Part shown: positions 16,768-24,868 of the stretch, one piece after another | How the letters are laid out: each line of letters begins with the position of its first letter | Position numbering within the stretch: position 1 is the stretch's first letter | Assembly: GCA_964627445.1 (NCBI GenBank) | Contig: CAZVJF010000006.1 | Span: 186,001-250,000, forward strand | DNA length: 64,000 nucleotides | Direction: 5' to 3' | Source: Luteibaculum sp964627445 | Lineage (GTDB): Bacteria > Bacteroidota > Bacteroidia > Flavobacteriales_D > Luteibaculaceae | Made by a program: the position numbers and the translations under genes | Notes under the pieces: generated by a model | Told to the model about the DNA's origin: nothing | Databases searched by the model: none | Seen by the model: the letters and a program-made list of their open reading frames with translations, nothing else

Positions 16768-17979
16768 CTACCCCCTGCGGTGTGCAGGAATTACAGGAGG
16801 CTGCCCGTTAAATGGATTTCTCCGTCCTATGCCTTTAGAGCCCATGGCTACCGCGCGTTTTACGGCATCTTGCCCGTAGCGGTTGCGAATGCGGTCCATG
16901 GCTTTGTACAACGACAGCATTTTGGGCGAATCCTGGAACAAATCCATCTGGTAATTGCCTTGTACCAAATGGCTAAAGCGCACACCTACCAAACGCACCA
17001 ATACTCTACGGTTGTAAAGGGCGTCAAACAATTCCATGGTAGTTTTTATCAGCGTATCGTCTAGCGAGGTGTAGGGAATGCGCATTTGTTTGCTATACGT
17101 TTGGAAATCGGAGTAGCGTATGCGTACCGTAACGCAAGCGGCCAACTTGTTGCCATTGCGCAGTTGATAGGCCAGGTTCTCTGCCATGGCCGTTATAATG
17201 CTGCGTAGTTTTACAACATCGGTGGTGTCCTTTTCAAAAGTGCGTTCTATGGATATGGATTTGCGCTCGTGGTAGGGAATTACAGGGCTGTTGTCTATAC
17301 CTTGGGCTTTTTTCCACAGGGCTACACCGTTTTTGCCCATTACCTGTTGCAGTAAATCGGGGTGCATCTCTTGCACGGTGCGTATTTTTTCTACGCCCAT
17401 GTTGCGCAGCATCTTGTAGGTTTTATCGCCCACCATGGGTATTTTTTTTACCGATAGGGGAGCGAGAAAAGCTTTTTCGTGTCCGTTGTTTATTTGCTGG
17501 TGGTTGTTGGGTTTGGCTTCTCCGGTACCTACTTTAGAAACCGTTTTGTTTATAGACAGTGCAAAGGAGAGGGGCAGATGTGTTTCTCTAATAATTTTCT
17601 CGCGCAGTTCCTGGCCCCATTTGTAGGTGCCAAAGAATTTGTCCATCCCGGTAAAATCAATGTAAAACTCATCAATAGACGATTTCTCGTACAGGGGAGA
17701 GTTTTCCTGGATAATCTCGGTAACCATATCCGAGAATTTGCTGTAGGTGCCGCTGTTGCCGCGAATAATGATGGCTTCGGGGCAAAGCTGTTTGGCCATG
17801 CGCATGGGCATGCCCGAGTGTACCCCAAATTTGCGAGTTTCATAGCTGCAGCTAGCCACCACACCGCGGTCGCTGGTGCCGCCTATAAGTACGGGCCTGT
17901 TTTTGAGCTTTGCATCTAAATTGCGCTCGCACGAAACAAAAAAAGTATCTAAATCTAAGTGTAATATCGCCCGCTCCAT
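16768..17979 (-). CDS. dinB: DNA polymerase IV (Y family, DinB)
   Basis: The 403-residue product begins MERAILHLDLDTFFVSCERN, the DinB motif with the first metal-binding aspartates, and has the catalytic SSIDEFYIDFTG motif, a steric-gate FF pair, VASCSYETRKFGVHSGMPM, and the little-finger domain in its C-terminal third. It is a low-fidelity polymerase that bypasses DNA lesions. I use ATG 17979 rather than the longer frame from 18018, because the conserved start lies there and a TAnnTTTG-like element (about 18005-17997, one extra base) sits between the two. It heads the minus cluster dinB, RhuM remnant, dnaE. No lexA/S24 gene is adjacent here. Confidence 0.93.
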   Translation of the reverse strand: MERAILHLDLDTFFVSCERNLDAKLKNRPVLIGGTSDRGVVASCSYETRKFGVHSGMPMRMAKQLCPEAIIIRGNSGTYSKFSDMVTEIIQENSPLYEKSSIDEFYIDFTGMDKFFGTYKWGQELREKIIRETHLPLSFALSINKTVSKVGTGEAKPNNHQQINNGHEKAFLAPLSVKKIPMVGDKTYKMLRNMGVEKIRTVQEMHPDLLQQVMGKNGVALWKKAQGIDNSPVIPYHERKSISIERTFEKDTTDVVKLRSIITAMAENLAYQLRNGNKLAACVTVRIRYSDFQTYSKQMRIPYTSLDDTLIKTTMELFDALYNRRVLVRLVGVRFSHLVQGNYQMDLFQDSPKMLSLYKAMDRIRNRYGQDAVKRAVAMGSKGIGRRNPFNGQPPVIPAHRRG

Positions 17980-18050
17980 ACCTCGTAAAAATGGGACAAA
18001 AGATACGGAAAAACCCATTGTGGAAAACTAAAAATGAGGTTAAAAAGGTC

Positions 18051-19208
18051 TTACTCGGCTACTGCGCTGGGTAGCAATATTTTAAAGCAACTCCCTTTTT
18101 CTGGGAGCTTTTCTACCGAGAGTTCGCCCTTGTTGAGCGCTACAAACTCCTGCACCAAAATTAGCCCCAATCCGGTTCCGGTTTCTCCATTGGTGCCGTA
18201 TTTCGATTTCCGCTGTTTCGAATGGAAAATATCTTGCAGTTCTTTTGGGTTTAGTCCGCTGCCCGTATCCGATACTTCTATGGCAACCTGGTTGGTGTCG
18301 CTTACCTCGTAGGCTTTAATACAAACACTGCCTTGGTTGGGAGTGAACTTAATGGCGTTATTGACCAAGTTGCGTACGATAAAAGCTAGTTGGTCGTGGT
18401 CTACCCAGGCTACAAGAGCATTGGGTACAGCAACCTGTATTTCAATTTTCTTTAGGTTGGCGGCATTCTGGTATAAGTCTACAACGGCTTTTATAGCGGG
18501 TGCGAGGGCGGTTTCTTCCTGTTCTGCGGTAATTTTTCCCATTTGCACTTGGGCCCACACAAATAGATTGTCTAACAGTTTTATGCTGCTGTTTACCGCA
18601 ATTTTAAGTTCTTTTCCCAATTGCTTTAAATCGTCAGAGCTCATACCGCCTACACCTTGAATTAGCAATTCCGCAAAGCCAAATAGGTTGTTTAGAGGGC
18701 TTCGTAAATCGTGCGCTATTATGCCCATGAAACGGTCTTTGGTAGCGCTTGCATCTTTAAGCGCTTCCATTTGTGATTTAATTAACTCCCGCTGCTCCTC
18801 AATTTGTTGGTGTTTTTCAATGGCGTCTAGCTCTAAGGAAATTTGCCTGTCTTCCAATACTTTTTTTGCCCGTACCACTTCCGTAATGTCAAAAGACATC
18901 ATCAGCACGCCTTCGGGTATTTTTTGCATGCGAAGTTCAAAGTAACCCTTACTGCCATCTGGGAAGTCAAATTCATTTTCCATCTGCTGGTAGGTGCCTT
19001 TTTCCATGCATGCCTTCAATTGTGCAAACATGGGGGTCTGCTCAATGCCCGGATACTTCTCCAACATATTTTGCCCCTGCAGTGTGGCTATCTTTTCTTT
19101 AGCGTGTTTTGCTACCGCTTCGTTTACGTAAACGTAATTATACTGTCGGTCAAGAACCTGAACTCCTTCTATGAGGTTATCGAATATGGAAAAGGCATTC
19201 GCTTGCAT
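18051..19208 (-). CDS. PAS-domain sensor histidine kinase
   Basis: The 385-residue soluble protein has a PAS domain (about 5-115, FDNLIEGVQVLDRQYNYVYVNEA and VLMMSFDITEVVRAKK), a coiled-coil linker (about 115-155), HisKA with His166 (MGIIAHDLRSPLNNLFGF) and HATPase (NLVNNAIKFTPNQG, DTGSGL, GTGLGLILVQEFV). There is no membrane helix. No response regulator is adjacent, so the partner is unknown. It ends 71 bp before dinB on the same strand. It is an orphan kinase of a type common in Bacteroidetes. Confidence 0.92.
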   Translation of the reverse strand: MQANAFSIFDNLIEGVQVLDRQYNYVYVNEAVAKHAKEKIATLQGQNMLEKYPGIEQTPMFAQLKACMEKGTYQQMENEFDFPDGSKGYFELRMQKIPEGVLMMSFDITEVVRAKKVLEDRQISLELDAIEKHQQIEEQRELIKSQMEALKDASATKDRFMGIIAHDLRSPLNNLFGFAELLIQGVGGMSSDDLKQLGKELKIAVNSSIKLLDNLFVWAQVQMGKITAEQEETALAPAIKAVVDLYQNAANLKKIEIQVAVPNALVAWVDHDQLAFIVRNLVNNAIKFTPNQGSVCIKAYEVSDTNQVAIEVSDTGSGLNPKELQDIFHSKQRKSKYGTNGETGTGLGLILVQEFVALNKGELSVEKLPEKGSCFKILLPSAVAE

Positions 19209-19404
19209 GCGGTGCTCTAAGATTCAAAAAAAAACACTGGCTTATAATAAAAATACAAGTTTTTCCCTTTATTTAGAAAGCTTCAAACCTATGTTAATCA
19301 AGGACTGTAGGCTTATCTTGCGAAGACATTATCTTATCGAATCTATGGGCTGGAAATCTAAAAATCCATGTAGATTGGTTTAAATAGTTAAAACTAACGC
19401 TTAC

Positions 19405-22269
19405 GTGCTACGCACTTCTCTTTTGCTTTTTTGTTTTTGGTGTTTGTCCGTAGGGCTGTTTGCGCAGCTAACCCAGTGGCAGGGTAAACGCGTGTTCCAG
19501 TTGGAGAATAAGACCACGGTAGATAAAATTAATTTCAGCTATCTGCTGGTAATAGATACCGAAGCGCTAGTGGCAGCAAACCTGATGGCGTCAGATGGTG
19601 CCGATATTCGTATCGCCCAAGACTGCGATGGCAATACCGTACTGCCACATTTTATCGAAGGCGGTGTGGGCACAGCGACCACTAAAATTTGGTGTCTCAT
19701 TCCTGCTTTACCCGGAGGTACTGTCCAGGATCTTTATGTTTTTTACGATAATCCCAATGCGCAGAACACTTCGAATTTTGAAGCTACTTTTCCAGAACAG
19801 CTTGTTCTTACCACAAACGATACGATAAACAACCTACAAACCGACTCGGTTTGGGAGTACAATTACATAGAAATCAGCGAAGGCGCCATCGTGAAATTCG
19901 ATCCCAATTTACCTACACCATGGCAGCTGCGCTTGCAAGCCGATAAAATTGTAATAGATGGTGCCCTCAAAGGCGATGGTCTTGGATTTCAAGGTGCCAT
20001 GAATGATGATGGCGCAGGCCCAGGCGGAGGCACCCAAGAAATAACGGGTGGCGGTGGAGGAGCCTATGGTGGTGCGGGTGGAAACGGTAGCTTCGGTACC
20101 ACGCCCAGTTCGGCTGGTCAAGGGGGGAACCCTTATGGCACTGTGGCGGGCAAAGACGTTTTTGCAGGATCAGCAGGAGGGGCAGCGGGCCTCGTAGGCG
20201 TAAGTAACCCGGGAGCGGCAGGAGGCATGCCTATGCGGCTTTTTTGTCAGGACTTAACGGTTAATGGAGTGCTCTCATCCAACGGGCTCCAGGGCCAGGA
20301 TACGCAAATACTCTACAGCCCAGGTGGTGGAGCCGGAGGCGGTGTTCTAATAGTGGCAGAGTACATCCAGGGAACCGGTATTATTGCTGCCAACGGAGGT
20401 CGTGGAGGAAACAGTACGGCAATTTACTATGCGGGTGGAGGAGCCGGTGGAGGCAGGGTGAAGCTGTTTTACGGGGAATCTTATTCGTTTAACGGCAGCA
20501 CACAGGTAAATGGAGGAGCTGCGGGAATGGGCGGAATAACGCCTGCGGAACCGGGCGAGAACGGTTCTGTGCACATTGAAAAAGAACCAGCAGCCTTTGC
20601 ATTGCGGTCTCTAGATACGGCTTTTACCTTACAACAAATTGAAGCCACTACCTGCGTGGGAGATACCGCTGCAGTGGCGGTAAATTCGGGCGGACTGCAG
20701 TACGGCTTTTATCGAGATGGGGTGTTGTTGCAGCTGAGTTCAGACACCGTTTTTAGATTCCCAACTACCAAAACAGCGCAGCGAATTATCTGCAGGGTAA
20801 CTGATGCCGGGTGTACACGGGAAACGAATGTGGTTCTTATCCATTCAAACGCATTACCGCAACCGCAACTACAAAGTAACGCTCCAGGCTTTTGTGATGG
20901 TGATTCTGTGCTGTTGAGTACTACGGCAATCAATGGCAGTACCAACGAGTGGTTGCTTAATGGTAGTCCCGTATTTGCTGACATATCGCAGACTTATGTA
21001 CGGCAACCAGGTAACTATACCATACGAGAGACGACATCGGTAGGTTGTGTGGGTGTCTCCAATACCTTAGCCATAGAGGAATACCCGTTACCAGAGCCCA
21101 ATCTTTTTCAAGATGGCCCTTACGGATTTTGTGCTGGAGATAGTTTGGTGTTGAATGCGACACAAACAGAAGACCATCGTATTTTTTGGAAACGAACAGG
21201 GCTTACCCAGGCAACTGATACTTCGGTTTTTGTGATCAATCGCCCGGGTTCGTATTCCTTGCATTATATCTCCGAAAAGGGTTGCGAGGGAGAGCCCTTA
21301 AGTTTCACCGTAAACCAAAACCCCCTGCCCGATGTCGCTATTTTAGTAGAAGGAGGTACCTTTATTTGTGGCAGCTCCAACAATAGCCTGCGGTTAATCC
21401 AACAAAACAACGTAGCTAGTTTTCGGTGGTTTCGCGATGGCGTCCGCATATCTGATGAAGAGCAAATTTCCATACAAGATGCAGGCGAGTATTGGCTAGA
21501 AGCGCTGTCACCTGGGGCGTGCAAGGCGATCTCTGAGAAGATTGATTTCACCTTGTTTCCACAAGCGCTTATTGATACCGTTACAACGCACGAGTTTTGT
21601 GTGGGAGAGCGAGTTGAACTAGCTGCCAATGATTTGCCCGGATTGGCGTATCAGTGGATACGAAACGGAGTGCCAATTGCCGGGGCTGAGGGGCAAACCC
21701 AAAGTTTTACCAATGCGGGTTTTGTACAAGTTGCTATAGCTGCCGAGAATGGTTGCGAGAGTACTTCACCTCCTGTGGAGTTGTTTCGTTACTCCGTGCC
21801 ATCCAAACCAGTAATTACCGATCGAAATGATACCTTGTTCGCGGGTGTTGCTGCCGACGCGTTTCGCTGGTTTCTCAATGGCGATTTTCTAATCCAAACG
21901 CAAGAGCCATTTTTATTTCCCGAGAGCTCGGGTAGCTACACAGTGGTTGCAGTAAACCAAAACCTTTGTATTTCCGATACCGCGGATTCGGTAGATTTTA
22001 TTCACCCTACACGGGTATCGGAATACTTAGAACATCTGGGTGTGCAAATTTATCCCAACCCAGCACGGGGTACCTGTTACATGAAGTCGACCCAAATGGT
22101 GGATTGGATTTTACAAACCTTGTCTGGACAGGTGGTTTTAAGTGGTACGCTCGGGCCTCGAGAACAACAAGCAATGCAACCCGGAGAAATTGGGTACTAC
22201 ATTCTTAGAATACGTACGACAGACAGCAAGTGGGTAGCGTACCCTATCGTGTTTACGGGTGGTGAATAA
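19405..22269 (+). CDS. Secreted DUF2341/Ig-like protein with T9SS type A sorting domain
   Basis: The 954-residue product begins at GTG 19405 with a signal peptide ending GLFAQ. Residues about 25-130 match DUF2341 (concanavalin-like; KINFSYLLVIDTEALVAANL and DLYVFYDNPNA). A very glycine-rich segment follows (about 190-385, many GGG and GAGGG runs), then about five Ig-like units with CxGD or CAGDS motifs. The C-terminus has IYPNPARGTCYMKS, a central LQTLSGQVV strand and GYYILRIRT, which is the T9SS type A sorting domain cleaved after outer-membrane passage. Role as a cell-surface or secreted adhesin/binding protein is inferred. It stands alone between divergent minus genes. Confidence 0.85.
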   Translation: MLRTSLLLFCFWCLSVGLFAQLTQWQGKRVFQLENKTTVDKINFSYLLVIDTEALVAANLMASDGADIRIAQDCDGNTVLPHFIEGGVGTATTKIWCLIPALPGGTVQDLYVFYDNPNAQNTSNFEATFPEQLVLTTNDTINNLQTDSVWEYNYIEISEGAIVKFDPNLPTPWQLRLQADKIVIDGALKGDGLGFQGAMNDDGAGPGGGTQEITGGGGGAYGGAGGNGSFGTTPSSAGQGGNPYGTVAGKDVFAGSAGGAAGLVGVSNPGAAGGMPMRLFCQDLTVNGVLSSNGLQGQDTQILYSPGGGAGGGVLIVAEYIQGTGIIAANGGRGGNSTAIYYAGGGAGGGRVKLFYGESYSFNGSTQVNGGAAGMGGITPAEPGENGSVHIEKEPAAFALRSLDTAFTLQQIEATTCVGDTAAVAVNSGGLQYGFYRDGVLLQLSSDTVFRFPTTKTAQRIICRVTDAGCTRETNVVLIHSNALPQPQLQSNAPGFCDGDSVLLSTTAINGSTNEWLLNGSPVFADISQTYVRQPGNYTIRETTSVGCVGVSNTLAIEEYPLPEPNLFQDGPYGFCAGDSLVLNATQTEDHRIFWKRTGLTQATDTSVFVINRPGSYSLHYISEKGCEGEPLSFTVNQNPLPDVAILVEGGTFICGSSNNSLRLIQQNNVASFRWFRDGVRISDEEQISIQDAGEYWLEALSPGACKAISEKIDFTLFPQALIDTVTTHEFCVGERVELAANDLPGLAYQWIRNGVPIAGAEGQTQSFTNAGFVQVAIAAENGCESTSPPVELFRYSVPSKPVITDRNDTLFAGVAADAFRWFLNGDFLIQTQEPFLFPESSGSYTVVAVNQNLCISDTADSVDFIHPTRVSEYLEHLGVQIYPNPARGTCYMKSTQMVDWILQTLSGQVVLSGTLGPREQQAMQPGEIGYYILRIRTTDSKWVAYPIVFTGGE

Positions 22270-22312
22270 GTGCGAGGCATGTTGGTTTTAACATCAATCG
22301 TGTAGGGTAGTC

Positions 22313-22717
22313 TTACAGATCGGCTAAGGTTTTACCTTCCAGTATCTTCAACGACTCATCTCTAACCAAAAGCATGGCATTTCTGAGTTTGCAGGTCGCC
22401 TCATCTTTACAGTCGGTACAGGCCTCGTAGTAGTTTAAGCTAACGCAAGGAACCAAAGCTATGGGGCCCGAAAACAAGCGTATGATGGACGCCATGGGAA
22501 TGTCTTCTGGGTTTTTATTGAGGTAATAGCCTCCTCCTTTTCCCATTTTACTGGCGAGGAACCCCGCCTTTCGAAGGTCTAATAAGATGTTCTCTAAGAA
22601 CTTTTTAGAGATTCCAGTATCGCTAGCAATGTCCGCAATAAGGGTGGGCTGTTCTGTCTGCTTGTTTTTTAGATAGATCAGGGCTTGAAAAGCGTACTTC
22701 GTTTTCTTGGATAGCAA
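22313..22717 (-). CDS. Rrf2-family transcriptional regulator with four C-terminal cysteines
   Basis: The 134-residue product begins at TTG 22717 with MLSKKTKYAFQALIYL, typical of Rrf2 proteins, and has the winged-helix sequence IADIASDTGISKKFLENIL, LRKAGFLASKMGKGGGYYL. Four cysteines lie at 91, 100, 103 and 109 (PCVSLNYYEACTDCKDEATC). IscR/NsrR use three cysteines in this place for an iron-sulfur cluster, so redox, NO or Fe-S sensing is plausible. Targets are unknown; no isc/suf genes are adjacent. An inverted repeat just upstream is a candidate autoregulatory site. Confidence 0.88.
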   Translation of the reverse strand: MLSKKTKYAFQALIYLKNKQTEQPTLIADIASDTGISKKFLENILLDLRKAGFLASKMGKGGGYYLNKNPEDIPMASIIRLFSGPIALVPCVSLNYYEACTDCKDEATCKLRNAMLLVRDESLKILEGKTLADL

Positions 22718-22739
22718 GGCAGAGCGAATTTTCTAGCAA

Positions 22740-22758
22740 GGTAAAAATAAATTTTACC
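22740..22758 (-). promoter_or_regulatory. Inverted repeat upstream of the Rrf2 gene, candidate operator
   Basis: GGTAAAA and TTTTACC form perfect 7-bp arms around a 5-bp AT-rich spacer, 23-41 bp before the TTG start and overlapping AT-rich -7-like sequence. Rrf2 regulators often repress themselves from such dyads. There is no following T-run in the direction of a gene end. Confidence 0.4.
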
Positions 22759-22831
22759 GTGTTATGTGGCACAGGTATTCGCATTTACTTTTTTCCGTAA
22801 AAGGTGCAGATACCAGAATAAAATCGAGGTA

Positions 22832-24466
22832 CTATGGTTTTGGAATTTTTACTAATACCCTTGGCGTTGTGACGGTGGCTCGTTGCGCCCGCAATAAAAA
22901 AGGAAGTCTTAAAGTGGTAATATGGAAGTGCGGATACTGCTGCGTAATCTCGGCCTGAGGAAAGTCTGCCTTAAGCTGTTCCACACCTGCAGTGTCTGTA
23001 TAAATAAGCGCAGGTAGCCCCACATTCCCTTTTTGATATCCCGGCAAAATTTGTTCGCTGTAGAAATCTAAGGCATGTCCGTGCACATTGAGAAAGGCGG
23101 TGTAATTAGCTTCGCTGTCTCGCATGGCTCTTCCAGCGTGCGAGGTACTTTGGTAGCGCTCTAAACTGGGATAGAAATAGGTGCTAGTTATGAGCAGTAG
23201 GAAGGTGCTGAATCCAGCCAAACTGTGCGCCCAATATTGCTTTTTACGGAAATAATAAAACGCTAAAATCAAAGGAAGGGTGGCCAAAAGGGTAAACCCT
23301 GATTTAGGGGTGAAAAACCACACAAAGCTGGCTATGGCAAGGAGCGGGAAAAGGCAAAGAAGAGCTTGCTGCGCTTTAAAGGCCAGGTTGGGTTGTTTGC
23401 GCTGGAGCTGCTGCTCCATCCAACCACATACAATAACCGCTGCAAAGGGTAGGAGTGGGAAGATGTAATGGGGCAATTTATAGTTGCTCATCGATAGCGC
23501 AATAAAGGGCAGCAAAAAGCCAAAGTAGGGGGTAAAGGTTTTGGGTTGCTCTCCGCGAAACCATTTCCACAAGCCTGCAAAAAAGGCTACAATAAACAAG
23601 ATGGCTATCGGCTGGTAATCCCACATCATGGATCCTAGGAAGAAAAGAGGGCCTGTGTTGTTGTCCCAGTAAATGTCGCCTGTAAGTCGCCCAAAACTTT
23701 GAGTGTAGAAATAAAAGAGAATGCCCGAGGGGCCTTGCAATCCGTACGCTTCTTTTTCGGGGTGGAGATCAAACTGCTGGTACAAACCATACAGCATGGG
23801 CGAGAGGATGAGCAGTACAATAACCAAGAACAACAACCAGCGTAGATGGAAAATTTCTTTCCACTGTTTGCGCAGTAGGAGATCGCTACCCAGGCCCAAG
23901 CCAAATATGCCCAAGGCTACAGGCCCTTTCGTGAGCATGGCTAAACCCAATCCCACCGCAGACCAAATAAAGTTTTTGTTGTGCTTGGTTTGCAGGAAAG
24001 CCGCCAGTTGCCAAACGGCAAAAATAAGGAAGCCCGAGAGCATGCCATCGGTGCGTATGTCATTGCTAATAAGAATAAAGGCATTGCTGCAAGCCACCAA
24101 TAGGGCGGCATTTAAGGCGGTTCTTTTGGGGAAATATAGTAGCGTGAAACGGTAGGTGGAGTAAATACCCAAGACCAAAACCAGTACCGCAGGCAATTTG
24201 TACGCTACGTTGTTAAACCCAAAAACACCCATGGAAAGGGATGAAAGCCAAAAGAGCAACGGGGGTTTATCCAAGTAGTCGTTGCCTCTGTGGTACACTT
24301 GCAAAAAGCTTTTGCTTTCCCACATTTCTCGGGCGATAGAGGCATACTGCGATGCGTCTACATCCATAACATCTATGCTCAGATTAAAAAGGTATCCTAT
24401 GCCAATGAGGATAAAAAGCAGGGTGTAAGCCTGCTGTTCTAAAATGGATTTTAGCATGCGCATCAT
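22832..24466 (-). CDS. ArnT/PMT-like glycosyltransferase (GT39/GT83 family)
   Basis: The 544-residue membrane protein has about 11-12 hydrophobic helices. After the first helix it shows DVDASQYASIAREM and NDYLDKPPLLFWLSSLSM, the acidic and DKPPL loop signature of ArnT/PMT-type transferases. These take a polyprenyl-phosphate sugar as donor and modify lipid A or proteins on the periplasmic side. The acceptor here is not known. The N-terminus offers three close ATG codons (24466, 24463, 24457); a TACTTTTG element ends only 4 bp before the first, so a downstream ATG or a leaderless message is possible. It is divergent from the thiamine operon. Confidence 0.85.
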   Translation of the reverse strand: MMRMLKSILEQQAYTLLFILIGIGYLFNLSIDVMDVDASQYASIAREMWESKSFLQVYHRGNDYLDKPPLLFWLSSLSMGVFGFNNVAYKLPAVLVLVLGIYSTYRFTLLYFPKRTALNAALLVACSNAFILISNDIRTDGMLSGFLIFAVWQLAAFLQTKHNKNFIWSAVGLGLAMLTKGPVALGIFGLGLGSDLLLRKQWKEIFHLRWLLFLVIVLLILSPMLYGLYQQFDLHPEKEAYGLQGPSGILFYFYTQSFGRLTGDIYWDNNTGPLFFLGSMMWDYQPIAILFIVAFFAGLWKWFRGEQPKTFTPYFGFLLPFIALSMSNYKLPHYIFPLLPFAAVIVCGWMEQQLQRKQPNLAFKAQQALLCLFPLLAIASFVWFFTPKSGFTLLATLPLILAFYYFRKKQYWAHSLAGFSTFLLLITSTYFYPSLERYQSTSHAGRAMRDSEANYTAFLNVHGHALDFYSEQILPGYQKGNVGLPALIYTDTAGVEQLKADFPQAEITQQYPHFHITTLRLPFLLRAQRATVTTPRVLVKIPKP

Positions 24467-24470
24467 GCCG

Positions 24471-24478
24471 CAAAAGTA
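24471..24478 (-). promoter_or_regulatory. TAnnTTTG -7 element very close to the glycosyltransferase start
   Basis: The minus strand reads TACTTTTG at 24478-24471, an exact consensus, 4 bp before the first ATG. With the usual start distance, transcription would begin at or inside the first codons, giving a leaderless or near-leaderless mRNA. Confidence 0.45.
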
Positions 24479-24544
24479 GCATATCGGCTCGTTTGGAAAC
24501 GCTAAGGTTTTCCGGAAAATAAATACTACATTCGGTCTAGCTTT

Positions 24545-24612
24545 TAGGGGTGTCCTACCGGACTGAGATCATACCCTTGGAACCTGATGCCGTTAATACG
24601 GACGAAGGGAAA
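24545..24612 (+). ncRNA. TPP riboswitch (THI element)
   Basis: The conserved core elements occur in order: AGGGGTGTCC, CTGAGATCATACCC, GGAACCTGATGCCG, TTAATACGGACGAAGGGA. This matches the THI box that binds thiamine pyrophosphate. It ends about 45 bp before the thiS ATG, so it can control translation or transcription of the whole operon. A weak -7-like TACATTCG (24527-24534) precedes it. No terminator hairpin is evident between it and thiS, so translational control seems more likely. Confidence 0.95.
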
Positions 24613-24657
24613 AAGTACGTATCAGCTCGTAGTAGGATCTCCCGTAAACTTATTTGT

Positions 24658-24858
24658 ATGCAGTGTACCCTTAACGGAAACCCCGTGGAGATCAATAGTC
24701 ATACCCTACTCAAAGAGGTATTAGAGGCGCAACAAATAGCCACGCAAGGTGTTGCTGTGGCTGTAAACGATGCAGTGGTTCCAAAAAATCTTTGGTCAGA
24801 GAAATTGCTAAATGCTAACGATAAAATTCTTGTGATAACCGCAACCCAGGGCGGATAA
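24658..24858 (+). CDS. thiS: Sulfur carrier protein ThiS
   Basis: The 66-residue ubiquitin-like protein begins MQCTLNGNPVEINSHTLLK and ends in the required Gly-Gly (VITATQGG). That C-terminus becomes a thiocarboxylate and gives sulfur to the thiazole. I start at ATG 24658; an in-frame extension to 24550 would run through the riboswitch and has no ThiS character. It is the first gene of the thiamine operon, 10 bp before thiC. The adenylating enzyme ThiF is not encoded nearby. Confidence 0.93.
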   Translation: MQCTLNGNPVEINSHTLLKEVLEAQQIATQGVAVAVNDAVVPKNLWSEKLLNANDKILVITATQGG

Positions 24859-24868
24859 ATGCTATACT

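Noticed and set aside
24550..24657. N-terminal extension of ThiS through the riboswitch
   Set aside because: The ATG-like start at 24550 lies inside the THI element and the added residues have no ThiS similarity.
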